37,356 nucleotides of DNA from Acidobacteriota bacterium (GTDB lineage Bacteria > Acidobacteriota > Vicinamibacteria > Vicinamibacterales > UBA8438). Positions within the stretch are counted from its first letter, which is position 1. Each line of letters starts with the position of its first letter. Below the pieces are notes generated by a model. The model was not told the origin of the DNA. It did no database searches and worked only from the letters and a program-made list of their open reading frames with translations. Position numbers and translations under genes: made by a program. The DNA lies in NCBI GenBank assembly GCA_002712885.1, contig PAUN01000056.1, forward strand, positions 33,135-70,490, read 5' to 3'. Below are positions 7,617 through 14,847 of this stretch, piece after piece.

Positions 7617-9295
7617 GGACGCTCCACTGCGGTCGGATCCCAGCGCAGGTAGTTCGGCACGGTCACCAGCAGGTGAGCCCGCGCGCGGAGCGTGCGCGAC
7701 CCCGCCGGATAGGTGGCCACGACCCAGACGTCGCCCACATTGTTTCGGTTCCCGTTGCGCTCCGCGTTTGGTCCGTCGAGGGCCGGGGTAAACCGGCCCT
7801 GCCCGTCGATGGCGCCGACATACCGGAGGTCGTCGTCTCCGAACGTCGCCGCGTATTCTTCGAGGGCCCAGGTCGCGTCGACCAGCCCCAGATCGAGGTC
7901 GTCGTCGGTGTTCGCTTCACCGTCCGGCCCATCGTGATACGCCCGCGCTTCGAATTGTTGAAACTGCTTCGGCACGCGGACCCCACCGACCCGGGCCATG
8001 CCGGCATCAGGCGTCACCGCGATCCGGGAGACCGTGTCGTAGACCATCAGGGCATCAGCGAGCGAGGTCTGGTCGAGAAAGAGGTCTCGACGGCCGACCC
8101 GCGCATCGCCATCGACCCGTACCTCGGCCGTAACGAGACCCGCGGTGGCACTGACGACACGGAGCACCTCCAGCCCCGGGCCAAGGTCCAGGTCCGCGGT
8201 GGTCGCGGAAGCCAGATGCTCGCCGTACAGCTGCAGCGTGACCGTCTGCCCGACCTGAATCGACGCGGGGTGCACGCCGGTCACGACCGGGGCAGTCCCC
8301 ACGCGCTCGAGGGCGATGTCGAGGCCGATCTCGTCGTAGCCGCCCGTGAACCAGCGCCCCTGCATCGACTGCCAGTCGCGGTCGACGAACATCACCTCGC
8401 GGAGGCCATCCGTATCGTTGGCGCCTTCGAGCGACCGGCCTCGCCACTGAAACCCGGTGTAGACGATGGCCTGTCCGACCCTGGTGACACGACGTCCATC
8501 TCGCGCGTAGACATAGCTGGTGTCGGTCGTGAATTCGTCGTCGGCACCTGGCGTCGGGGTGATGGTGACCTGACCGTAGACGGCGCCCACACCCGGCGCA
8601 TGGCCACGCAGGGCCCAGATGCCCGCGATCCGCGGAGCACGCATCGTAGCCGACCATGCGGACCACTCCGGAGACTCGAGCGGGAAACGCTCGCTGAGAT
8701 GCTCCACCGCATGATCAACCGGCTGGGGTTCATCGTTCTCTCCCGACCGTCGGAACGCCTGAAAATCTGTGAATGGATAGTAGCCCCTATGCATCGCGGT
8801 CACGAGCCGCCATTCCTCGGCGGTCCGGCGCTGGCTCACGACCCGCCCCATCGAGTGGCAGGTGGTGCAAGTCTGCTTGACGTCGGCGTCCTCGTACGCT
8901 TGGTCATCCGACCGACGCTCGGCCTCGAACGCAGCTGGACCGGCTTCTTCGGGAGCCAAACCAAGGTTGTTGGCCAGGTACCGGACGACCTCACGCGCCG
9001 TCTCGGGAGCGATCGTCAGATCATTCAGCATCACCATCCTGCGGATGGTCTGCTGCCAGCCTTCGGGCGTGGTGCGCCGAAATGAGATGCGAGACAGCCG
9101 ACCAGCGTCGTCTGGGGCATGGCATGACCCGCACGCCTCACGGACGGTGGCGTCCGGGATCGGGATGCCCGACTCGTCGGCCTCCGCCGCCGCTGCGGTT
9201 CCCTGGGCTGCAGCCATCGACGGCGTCACGGTCACGAGCCCCAGCCCAACGACCAGCAGGCAGTGCAGACGAATGGCAACGGGTGGCAGGCGCAT
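7613..9295 (-). CDS. qhpA: Quinohemoprotein amine dehydrogenase alpha subunit, dihaem cytochrome c
   Basis: Periplasmic electron-transfer subunit of QHNDH, taking electrons from CTQ through two haems c to an external carrier. 560 aa from the ATG at 9295, just before a signal peptide (MRLPPVAIRL start, cleavage near AAAQ/GTAA); the frame is open up to 9502, but that extension does not look like protein. Haem motifs are CGSCH (C55, C58, H59) and CTTCH (C143, C146, H147). Domains in order: haem domain (about 48-205), beta-barrel domain (about 220-320, APRIAGIWALRGHAPG onwards), an Ig/IPT-like domain (about 325-405, GVHPASIQVGQTVTLQLYG) and a last beta domain to 560. This is the four-domain plan of the family. 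The stop overlaps the qhpD start. A 128-nt gap with a hairpin separates it from qhpG. Confidence 0.94.
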   Translation of the reverse strand: MRLPPVAIRLHCLLVVGLGLVTVTPSMAAAQGTAAAAEADESGIPIPDATVREACGSCHAPDDAGRLSRISFRRTTPEGWQQTIRRMVMLNDLTIAPETAREVVRYLANNLGLAPEEAGPAAFEAERRSDDQAYEDADVKQTCTTCHSMGRVVSQRRTAEEWRLVTAMHRGYYPFTDFQAFRRSGENDEPQPVDHAVEHLSERFPLESPEWSAWSATMRAPRIAGIWALRGHAPGVGAVYGQVTITPTPGADDEFTTDTSYVYARDGRRVTRVGQAIVYTGFQWRGRSLEGANDTDGLREVMFVDRDWQSMQGRWFTGGYDEIGLDIALERVGTAPVVTGVHPASIQVGQTVTLQLYGEHLASATTADLDLGPGLEVLRVVSATAGLVTAEVRVDGDARVGRRDLFLDQTSLADALMVYDTVSRIAVTPDAGMARVGGVRVPKQFQQFEARAYHDGPDGEANTDDDLDLGLVDATWALEEYAATFGDDDLRYVGAIDGQGRFTPALDGPNAERNGNRNNVGDVWVVATYPAGSRTLRARAHLLVTVPNYLRWDPTAVERP

Positions 9296-9408
9296 ACGTA
9301 ACGGCTCCAGTCGTAGAACCTGCCCTTTGTAGCACACGTCCCGTAGAAGCGGAGAGGAATTCGCGCCAAGCAAGCCGCGCACAGTGCGGCTCACGGCCGC
9401 GGAGACTT

Positions 9409-9421
9409 GGGGCGCAGCCCC
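9409..9421. repeat. GC hairpin just after the qhpG stop
   Basis: Read on the minus strand, GGGGC-TGC-GCCCC follows the qhpG stop codon by two bases. It is a 5-bp stem with a 3-nt loop and no T-tract. The same core appears just after the TonB-receptor gene at 27444-27458. It could reduce read-through from qhpG to qhpA or protect the 3' end of the mRNA. Confidence 0.45.
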
Positions 9422-9423
9422 AT

Positions 9424-10947
9424 CTAAGTGATAACCAGCGCCCCCTTGGCCAACAGCACCGACAAGGCCCCCAGAAAGTCGGGCAAGCTGACCGGGGGGC
9501 ACCGCCGAACATACGCCTCGAAGAGGTCCGGCACCTGCTCATACTCAGGGGCGAGTTCCACCAGCCGCACCAGATCGATATCCCGCAGGAACCGGATGCC
9601 ATGACCGTCGGCTGGCCAGGTCGGGAGGACGAGCCGCTCTTCGAGGACCACCTCCCGGGTGGTAAGCGCCGGCCTCGCTTCGATCCGGAGCCTGTCGCCG
9701 CGACGCAATCCGATCTGGCGTGCTCCACGAAGCGCCTCGAAGGCGGCGAGCACGGCTGCATCCTCGCGCAGCCGGGCGATGTCGACATCCGCCGCCGGTT
9801 CTGGGCCCGCTGGGTCCCCGGCGCCTGCGCGTCCTGTCCAGAACGGGTGCAGGTGACGCGCGGCAGCTTCGGCGAAGAAGGTTGTCGACTGCCGGACGGA
9901 GGCGTCGTGAATCTCCCGCTCCCGCGTTGTAAACAGATCGAGGGCCACACCGGCGAGCGAGACGTTGGTCAACGAAGTGTGGACGACGACCGCCGCCAAC
10001 CACGCCGACGCGAGCGCCTTCTTGACGCCGTAGGACGACAGGGGGTCGATGAACGAGGCCGCGTCGCCCACCAGCAGGACGCCCGGACCACCGCAGACGT
10101 CTGCGTGGTACAGGGATGCGTCGCAGCCCCACGGGACCGTGTTCCGGGTCGCGCCCTCGAGCAGACCACGCAGTGCCGCCGTCTTACCGATCTCACGTTC
10201 GTATCGGGAAATCACGCCGCGATCGCCCCCCAAGTCCGTGGTGCGAGGGTCGACCATGACCGTGACGTAGCGTCGCAGTGGGGTGACCGGCACCGACCAC
10301 GCCCAGCCATCCGCATAGGTCTCGACCAGGGTGTGACTGGCATCGGCGAGGCCCCAGCCATCCGGCCGCGTCCAGGTCGCCGCCAAGGCGAGCGTCGTCT
10401 GGGTGGGGTCCGCGACCCGGTAGCCACGTCGAGCCACCACGCCGGTCCGGCCGGAGCAATCGAGCACGAAGGAGGCCTGCACCTCGTGGCGACTCTGGTC
10501 ATCGGTGCCGTACTCGACGGTGGACACCGCGGGACCAGGGCGACCGTTCGCTGACGCGAGCCGTACGTCGCGCACGAGCGCGCCCCTCACCACCTGGGCC
10601 CCGGCCGAGGCCGCGAGCCGCAGCAACAGTGCGTCGAAGTCGTGCCGCACCACCTGCCACCCGGTGGCCCCGTCGACGAACGCGGCCGTCCGCGTGGTGC
10701 CCTCACCCCACCACACCGTGTTGCCGGTGCTGGTCAGGAACCCGCCATTGTTAATGGCGTCGGTGGCGCCGAGCAGGTCGAACAGCTTCTCGCAACTGGG
10801 TGGCAGCGATTCGCCCAGCGACCGCGTGTGGTCGACCGTTCGTGTCAACAACCGAACGGAGTGCCCCCACGAGGCCAGCAACCGGGCCGCGGCGGCCCCG
10901 GCCGGTCCACCCCCAATGATGACCGCGTCGAACGGTTCGCTGACCAC
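9424..10947 (-). CDS. qhpG: FAD-dependent monooxygenase for CTQ tryptophan hydroxylation
   Basis: Flavin monooxygenase of the tryptophan-halogenase-like/PHBH fold, 507 aa. In the Paracoccus system QhpG adds oxygen to the tryptophan of the cross-linked gamma peptide, preparing it for CTQ formation. FAD-binding features: N-terminal GGGPAG (12-17) in DAVIIGGGPAGAAAARLL, a conserved arginine/GES region (RSLGESLPP, 42-50), VLDCSGRTGVVARR near 161-174, and the second flavin motif GDAASFIDPLSSYG (294-307). No in-frame ATG lies upstream; the start is a GTG at 10947. It heads the minus-strand qhp block and diverges from qhpF. Other flavin halogenase-like enzymes could look similar; the qhp context decides the call. 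Confidence 0.9.
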   Translation of the reverse strand: MVSEPFDAVIIGGGPAGAAAARLLASWGHSVRLLTRTVDHTRSLGESLPPSCEKLFDLLGATDAINNGGFLTSTGNTVWWGEGTTRTAAFVDGATGWQVVRHDFDALLLRLAASAGAQVVRGALVRDVRLASANGRPGPAVSTVEYGTDDQSRHEVQASFVLDCSGRTGVVARRGYRVADPTQTTLALAATWTRPDGWGLADASHTLVETYADGWAWSVPVTPLRRYVTVMVDPRTTDLGGDRGVISRYEREIGKTAALRGLLEGATRNTVPWGCDASLYHADVCGGPGVLLVGDAASFIDPLSSYGVKKALASAWLAAVVVHTSLTNVSLAGVALDLFTTREREIHDASVRQSTTFFAEAAARHLHPFWTGRAGAGDPAGPEPAADVDIARLREDAAVLAAFEALRGARQIGLRRGDRLRIEARPALTTREVVLEERLVLPTWPADGHGIRFLRDIDLVRLVELAPEYEQVPDLFEAYVRRCPPVSLPDFLGALSVLLAKGALVIT

Positions 10948-11001
10948 CCGCGCATTGTGTCCCGTGTCGCGACGATGGAGCCAGCCATGCGGCTTTCCAC
11001 A

Positions 11002-11047
11002 TACAATCCGATCCGACCTCCAGGCTCGCTCCTGACGAGATCGGATC
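11002..11047. promoter_or_regulatory. Divergent qhpG/qhpF control region with inverted repeat
   Basis: The 106-bp gap between qhpG and qhpF holds GATCCGA (11010-11016) and its inverted copy TCGGATC (11041-11047), 24 bp apart. The right arm lies inside the smaller palindrome AGATC-G-GATCT. TACAAT at 11002-11007 could be a -10 box toward qhpF, but no good -35 box is 16-18 bp upstream. The repeat is a candidate operator. No regulator gene (the AraC-type qhpR of Paracoccus) is in the window. Confidence 0.35.
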
Positions 11048-11053
11048 TGCCGT

Positions 11054-12907
11054 GTGATCGATCCGCACTTCCGCCGCGCTTTGACCTACCTGACGCCGTA
11101 CTGGGGACGACTGACCCTGGTGCTGGTGCTGAGCCTGGTCTCGACGGCAACGTCGTTGCTGATTCCGCTGCTCTCGCAGTGGCTCATCGATGACGCGATC
11201 CTTGGGGCAGACCCGGGCGCCCTGCGCCTCGTGGTGCTGTCGTTTGTCGGCACCACGGTGCTCGGGTTCGTGCTCAACGTCTGGAGCGGGCTCCGATACA
11301 CGCGGGTCTCGGCCGACATCCTCTTCGACATGCGGCTGGCGCTCTACCGACACCTGCAAGCGCTGTCGCCGCGCTTCTACGCGCGGACCCGGTTCGGCGA
11401 CATCATGTCGCGGCTGAACACCGACATCGGCGAAATTCAGCGCGTGGCGGCCGAAGTGGTGCTGGCCTGGGTGGGCAACGTCCTGTTCCTGCTGGGCGCC
11501 GTCGGCATGCTCGCATACCTCGACATGCAGCTCTTCCTGGTCGGCATCGCCCTGCTGCCCCTCAGCCTGTGGGCGTTGGTGCACTACCGTCGTCGCCTCG
11601 AAGGACGCGTCGCCACCCTGCGCGATCGCAGCGCCGACATCGGCAGCTTCCTCATCGAGACCCTGCAGGGCGTCAAACTGGTCGTCACGTCCAACGCCCA
11701 GCCGCGCGAGGTGGCGCGGTTCCGGGAACGCAACGCCCGCTTCATCGACGCACTGATGGCGATGCAATGGACCAGCTATCTGTCCGGCGGGTTGCCTGGA
11801 GCGGTGCTCTCTGGCGGCTCCGCGCTCGTGTTCTTGTACGGAGGGCTCCGCGTCATCGACGGCACGCTCACGCTGGGGACGCTCGTGGCGGTCATGGCCT
11901 ACCAGATGCGGTTGTTCGGGCCGGTGCAGGCCCTGATGGGGCTCTATACAAGTCTGGCGACGGTGCGGGTCTCCCTACGGCGGGTCCATGAAATTCTGGA
12001 TGTCGCGCCGGAAGTGGTCGAAAGCGCTACGCCCGTCTCTCTCTCCGCCGTGCGTGGCGAGATCCAGTTGGACGATGTCACCTTTTCGTTCGATCGCGGT
12101 GCGCCGGTGCTGGAGCATGTCAGCGTGTGGGTCGCGCCGGGCGAGTGCCTCGCGATCGTCGGACCGAGCGGCGGCGGCAAGAGTACCGTCGCGGACCTGT
12201 TGCTGCGTCTGGTCGACCCCGATGCGGGGTGCGTTCGGTTGGATGGACACGACCTTCGGACCTTGCGACTGGCGGAACTGCGGACCCACGTCGCGCTGGT
12301 CGACCAGGAGCCGTCGGTATTCCACGCCTCCGTCGCTGACAACATTCGCTATGGGCGGCCCGACGCCAGCGACTCGGCGCTGGAGGCGGCCGCGCACGCC
12401 GCCGGCCTCGACGCGTTCATCGCGACGTTGCCAGACGGCTTCGAGACCACGCTGGGGGAGCGAGGCGCCGCCTTCTCGGCCGGAGAGCGTCAACGCGTGG
12501 CGGTGGCCAGAGCGTTGCTCGCGGACCCGACCGTGCTCGTGCTCGACGAAGCGACCGCGGCGCTCGACCCCCAGTCAGAGCGGAAGGTCATCGACGGCTA
12601 CGAGGCCGTCATGCGGGGGCGCACAACAATCCTCATCACCCACCGGGCCTCGGTGGCCAGCCGGGCCGACCGGGTCGTGGTGCTGGACGGCGCGCGGATT
12701 GTCGAAGAGGGAACGCCGGCCGACCTCTTGACACGATCGGGCCGGTTCGCCGAGCTCTTCGCCGTAGATGAGGATGGCTCCAGCGATCCGCCTCGGTCAC
12801 TGACGGAAGCCGGACATCACCTGGCCGCCGAGGCGATCCCCGCGGCGCCGACGACCGGTCCGTCGGCGGCAAAGATCTCGCCATCGTCCGAGACGAACAG
12901 CGGGTGA
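11054..12907 (+). CDS. qhpF: ABC exporter of the QHNDH gamma subunit
   Basis: Inner-membrane half-size ABC exporter (MsbA/type I layout), 617 aa; in Paracoccus QhpF is needed to move the matured gamma subunit to the periplasm. Residues 1-320 form the six-helix transmembrane domain (first helices near 13-35 and 50-75). The nucleotide-binding domain shows Walker A GPSGGGKST (370-378), Q-loop LVDQEP, signature FSAGERQRVAVARAL, Walker B VLVLDE (D498, E499) followed by the D-loop ALDPQSE, and the switch histidine in LITHRAS. A 40-odd residue tail rich in Ala, Pro and Ser follows the domain. The start is a GTG at 11054 with a weak ribosome site. The stop overlaps the start of qhpE (TGATG), so the two are translationally coupled. 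Confidence 0.9.
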   Translation: MIDPHFRRALTYLTPYWGRLTLVLVLSLVSTATSLLIPLLSQWLIDDAILGADPGALRLVVLSFVGTTVLGFVLNVWSGLRYTRVSADILFDMRLALYRHLQALSPRFYARTRFGDIMSRLNTDIGEIQRVAAEVVLAWVGNVLFLLGAVGMLAYLDMQLFLVGIALLPLSLWALVHYRRRLEGRVATLRDRSADIGSFLIETLQGVKLVVTSNAQPREVARFRERNARFIDALMAMQWTSYLSGGLPGAVLSGGSALVFLYGGLRVIDGTLTLGTLVAVMAYQMRLFGPVQALMGLYTSLATVRVSLRRVHEILDVAPEVVESATPVSLSAVRGEIQLDDVTFSFDRGAPVLEHVSVWVAPGECLAIVGPSGGGKSTVADLLLRLVDPDAGCVRLDGHDLRTLRLAELRTHVALVDQEPSVFHASVADNIRYGRPDASDSALEAAAHAAGLDAFIATLPDGFETTLGERGAAFSAGERQRVAVARALLADPTVLVLDEATAALDPQSERKVIDGYEAVMRGRTTILITHRASVASRADRVVVLDGARIVEEGTPADLLTRSGRFAELFAVDEDGSSDPPRSLTEAGHHLAAEAIPAAPTTGPSAAKISPSSETNSG

Positions 12908-13602
12908 TGACCGACAGGCCGATTCGCGTGGCCGTGATTGACAGCGGCGTGAACGCCACCCACCCGCACATCGGTGGCGTGGCGGGAGGCGTCGCCATCG
13001 CGTCCGACGGCTCGACCCACCCTGACTATCTCGACCGGCTTGGACATGGGACCGCGGTGGCGGCCGCCATCAAGGAACGCGCGCCCGGGGCTGAGTTATT
13101 CTGCGTGAAGGTGTTTCACCGCGACCTCACCGCCACGATCGCGGCGCTCATCGCCGCCATCGACTGGTCCGCGGGCCAGCGGGCGGATCTGATCAACCTC
13201 AGCCTGGGCACGTCGAACCCCGACCACGCCGCCGGGTTGCGGGACGCCGTAGAGCGGGCCACTGACGCCGGTGCATTGCTGGTCGCGGCCGGCACGAGTG
13301 GCGGGGTGGACTACCTGCCCGGTAGTCTCACGGGCGTGGTCAGGGTCGAACTCGACTGGGCGTGTCCGCGGCTGGGGGCAACCGTGTCCGGGGAGGGCGC
13401 CGCGGCGGTGTGCGGCGCATCGGGTTACGCGAGACCGATGCCCGGTGTGTCGCCCGAGCGCAACTTGAAGGGGATCAGTTTCGCCGTCGCGAACACCACG
13501 GGTGTTCTCGCCCGAGAGCTGCGACCCGGTAGCCGAGCTACTGTGTTGACTGCTATCGAGGCCCTACGACGCGTGAGCACCGGGATCGAGCAACGCCCGT
13601 AG
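12907..13602 (+). CDS. qhpE: Subtilisin-like leader peptidase of the QHNDH gamma subunit
   Basis: Small S8-family serine protease, 231 aa, without signal peptide or prodomain, as expected for a cytoplasmic enzyme that removes the QhpC leader after cross-linking. The catalytic triad is D12 (VAVIDSG), H47 (LGHGTAVAAA) and S191 (GISFAVANTTG). The ATG at 12907 overlaps the qhpF stop; a GTG at 12904 in the same frame is less likely. The block LLVAAGTSGG has Thr where S8 proteases usually have the oxyanion-hole Asn (AAGN). At 231 aa it is much shorter than secreted subtilisins, in line with its dedicated role. Last gene of the plus-strand qhp arm. Confidence 0.88.
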   Translation: MTDRPIRVAVIDSGVNATHPHIGGVAGGVAIASDGSTHPDYLDRLGHGTAVAAAIKERAPGAELFCVKVFHRDLTATIAALIAAIDWSAGQRADLINLSLGTSNPDHAAGLRDAVERATDAGALLVAAGTSGGVDYLPGSLTGVVRVELDWACPRLGATVSGEGAAAVCGASGYARPMPGVSPERNLKGISFAVANTTGVLARELRPGSRATVLTAIEALRRVSTGIEQRP

Positions 13603-14344
13603 ACAGGAGTCGCTGATCCCTCACCGGCGCAGCGGGCCGACTAGGGCTCTATTCGCAAGATAGCCTTTCGAAACTCCGAGACGCCGATGAGGCGGCGTTC
13701 AGCTTGGCGCGGCTGATTGGTCACGTTCGGTGGCGGCGGCGCGGCCCGCCCGACGTGCGGCGCGGCTCACGACGACGTTCCCGCGGGGAACGCCGTCGGC
13801 CGACTCGCTCACCGGTCTCAGCCGACGAGAACGGCCGGCATAGGACCGCTGGCGTCGCCCTGAGGAGACACCATGGATTGGTCCTAGTTCTTGCGCAGGA
13901 GCGCACCGAAAAGCTGTCAAGCGCTAAATGGAGAGGTGGTGTGATTAGGGTCCTGGTCGAGCATCGGCGCCGGGTGGAGACTGGTCCGCCTATTTTTCGA
14001 ACGAGAGTGGCACCGACGATGTCTGACAAGCTCCGCTCGCCGGTCGCGTCCTCCAAGGGTCCCGCCCCCAGCTAAGAACAGACACGCCCAAGACGACCAG
14101 GGCGATGAGCCCCAGGAGCATGATGCCGTCACACTCGATGGGGACCCAGGCCCAGGTGGGCAGGCCCTTCTTCGCCGGTCCTGAACCGGGTGGGCCAGGT
14201 GCGCAGCAACCGAGGCGGCGGGAGGAGGGGTCGGAGAGCCTGGCAGGGGCGGCGGCCCGGGGTCGGACCCCGTTATTTCTTTTCTCGAGGAATCGGCAAG
14301 AGGACCGACCTCACGGCCGGCCCTCATCAGCCCGCAATCGAACG
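13603..14344. other. Long convergent gap with no recognisable intact gene
   Basis: 742 bp between the 3' ends of qhpE and the DUF6265 gene. Several frames are open because of base composition, but they are Arg/Pro/Ser-rich and match nothing I know. One minus-strand frame near 14120-13990 reads as a short hydrophobic stretch (MLLGLIALVVLGVSVLSWG) and then stops after about 43 codons; without a good ribosome site this may be a small membrane protein or a gene remnant. A strong hairpin lies at 14258-14272. The gap may be a scar of a lost gene. Confidence 0.4.
14258..14272. repeat. REP-like or terminator hairpin
   Basis: CGGGGTC-G-GACCCCG is a perfect 7-bp inverted repeat around one base, followed on the plus strand by TTATTTCTTTTCTC. 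It could end transcripts coming from qhpE. From memory, nearly the same GGGGTC/GACCCC core next to an AAATAAC tract recurs as a REP element in acidobacterial and deltaproteobacterial genomes; this needs a genome-wide count. Confidence 0.5.
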
Positions 14345-14806
14345 CTAGTGGCCCTGTCGGGTCAACGGGATATCGAACGTGCCATTGACGGTGATGGTGA
14401 ATGTATCGCCGACCAGGCTGTAGCTCAGCTCGTCAAGCCCGGCGACGTCGCCGTTGTTCTTGAAGCTCACGGAGTTGTCGCCGATTGCGGTCAGATTCAT
14501 CACCTGAAAGCCGTCGTACCGCGGCTCCATGCCCGGGTTCCACTGTTTGAGACGCAGCACCAGGGAATTCCCCACTTCCTCGACGACAATGAACTCCATC
14601 ATATTCATGGCCCCGTCACCATCCATCCCCCTCACCAGCGAGGCGATGGAACCACCTCTGGGCGGGGCCCAATTCTCTTCGAGACCATCGCTACTGTAGC
14701 GACCGGTCATCCAGGAGAGATCAGTGACCTTGGCCGACGGCCCCTGCGCGAGCGCGGGGACGGACACCAGGAGAGCAAGCACAGAGAGGATAAGCAGACG
14801 CCGCAT
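14345..14806 (-). CDS. Secreted DUF6265-family protein
   Basis: 153-aa exported protein of unknown function. An N-terminal signal peptide (starts MRRLLILSVLALLVSV, cleavage after ALA/QGP) is followed by the DUF6265 pattern: L-S-W-M-T-G-R (about 30-36), the ENWAPPRGGSIASLVRGMDG block (44-63), then MEFIVVEE and LRLKQWNPGM. These are lipocalin/calycin-like small barrel proteins whose ligand is not known. The ATG at 14806 is preceded by GAAGGGAAG at a fitting distance. It starts 41 nt after the DUF1552 gene and probably is the last gene of that operon. The family assignment is by motif recall. Confidence 0.7.
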   Translation of the reverse strand: MRRLLILSVLALLVSVPALAQGPSAKVTDLSWMTGRYSSDGLEENWAPPRGGSIASLVRGMDGDGAMNMMEFIVVEEVGNSLVLRLKQWNPGMEPRYDGFQVMNLTAIGDNSVSFKNNGDVAGLDELSYSLVGDTFTITVNGTFDIPLTRQGH

Positions 14807-14847
14807 GGCACTTCCCTTCAGAGTAGAGGAACGAGAAAACGAGTCCT

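Noticed and set aside
9296-9502. N-terminal extension of qhpA to 9502
   Set aside because: The signal peptide begins at the ATG at 9295; the extension spans the intergenic hairpin and enters qhpG in another frame.
7673-10554. Two very long plus-strand open frames (about 470 and 490 codons) over qhpA and qhpG
   Set aside because: They lie exactly opposite genes with clear haem and FAD motifs, are rich in Arg, Gly, Pro and His, and show no domain; they are a by-product of high GC.
11054-13602. qhpF/qhpE as a bacteriocin export and processing pair
   Set aside because: An exporter and a subtilisin are also seen in lantibiotic clusters, but the gamma peptide shows the exact QHNDH cross-link spacing and the alpha and beta subunits are present.
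13704-14075. Plus- and minus-strand frames of 111-136 codons in the gap after qhpE
   Set aside because: Composition is Arg/Pro/Ser-rich without any recognisable motif and none has a ribosome site; kept only as an unexplained gap.
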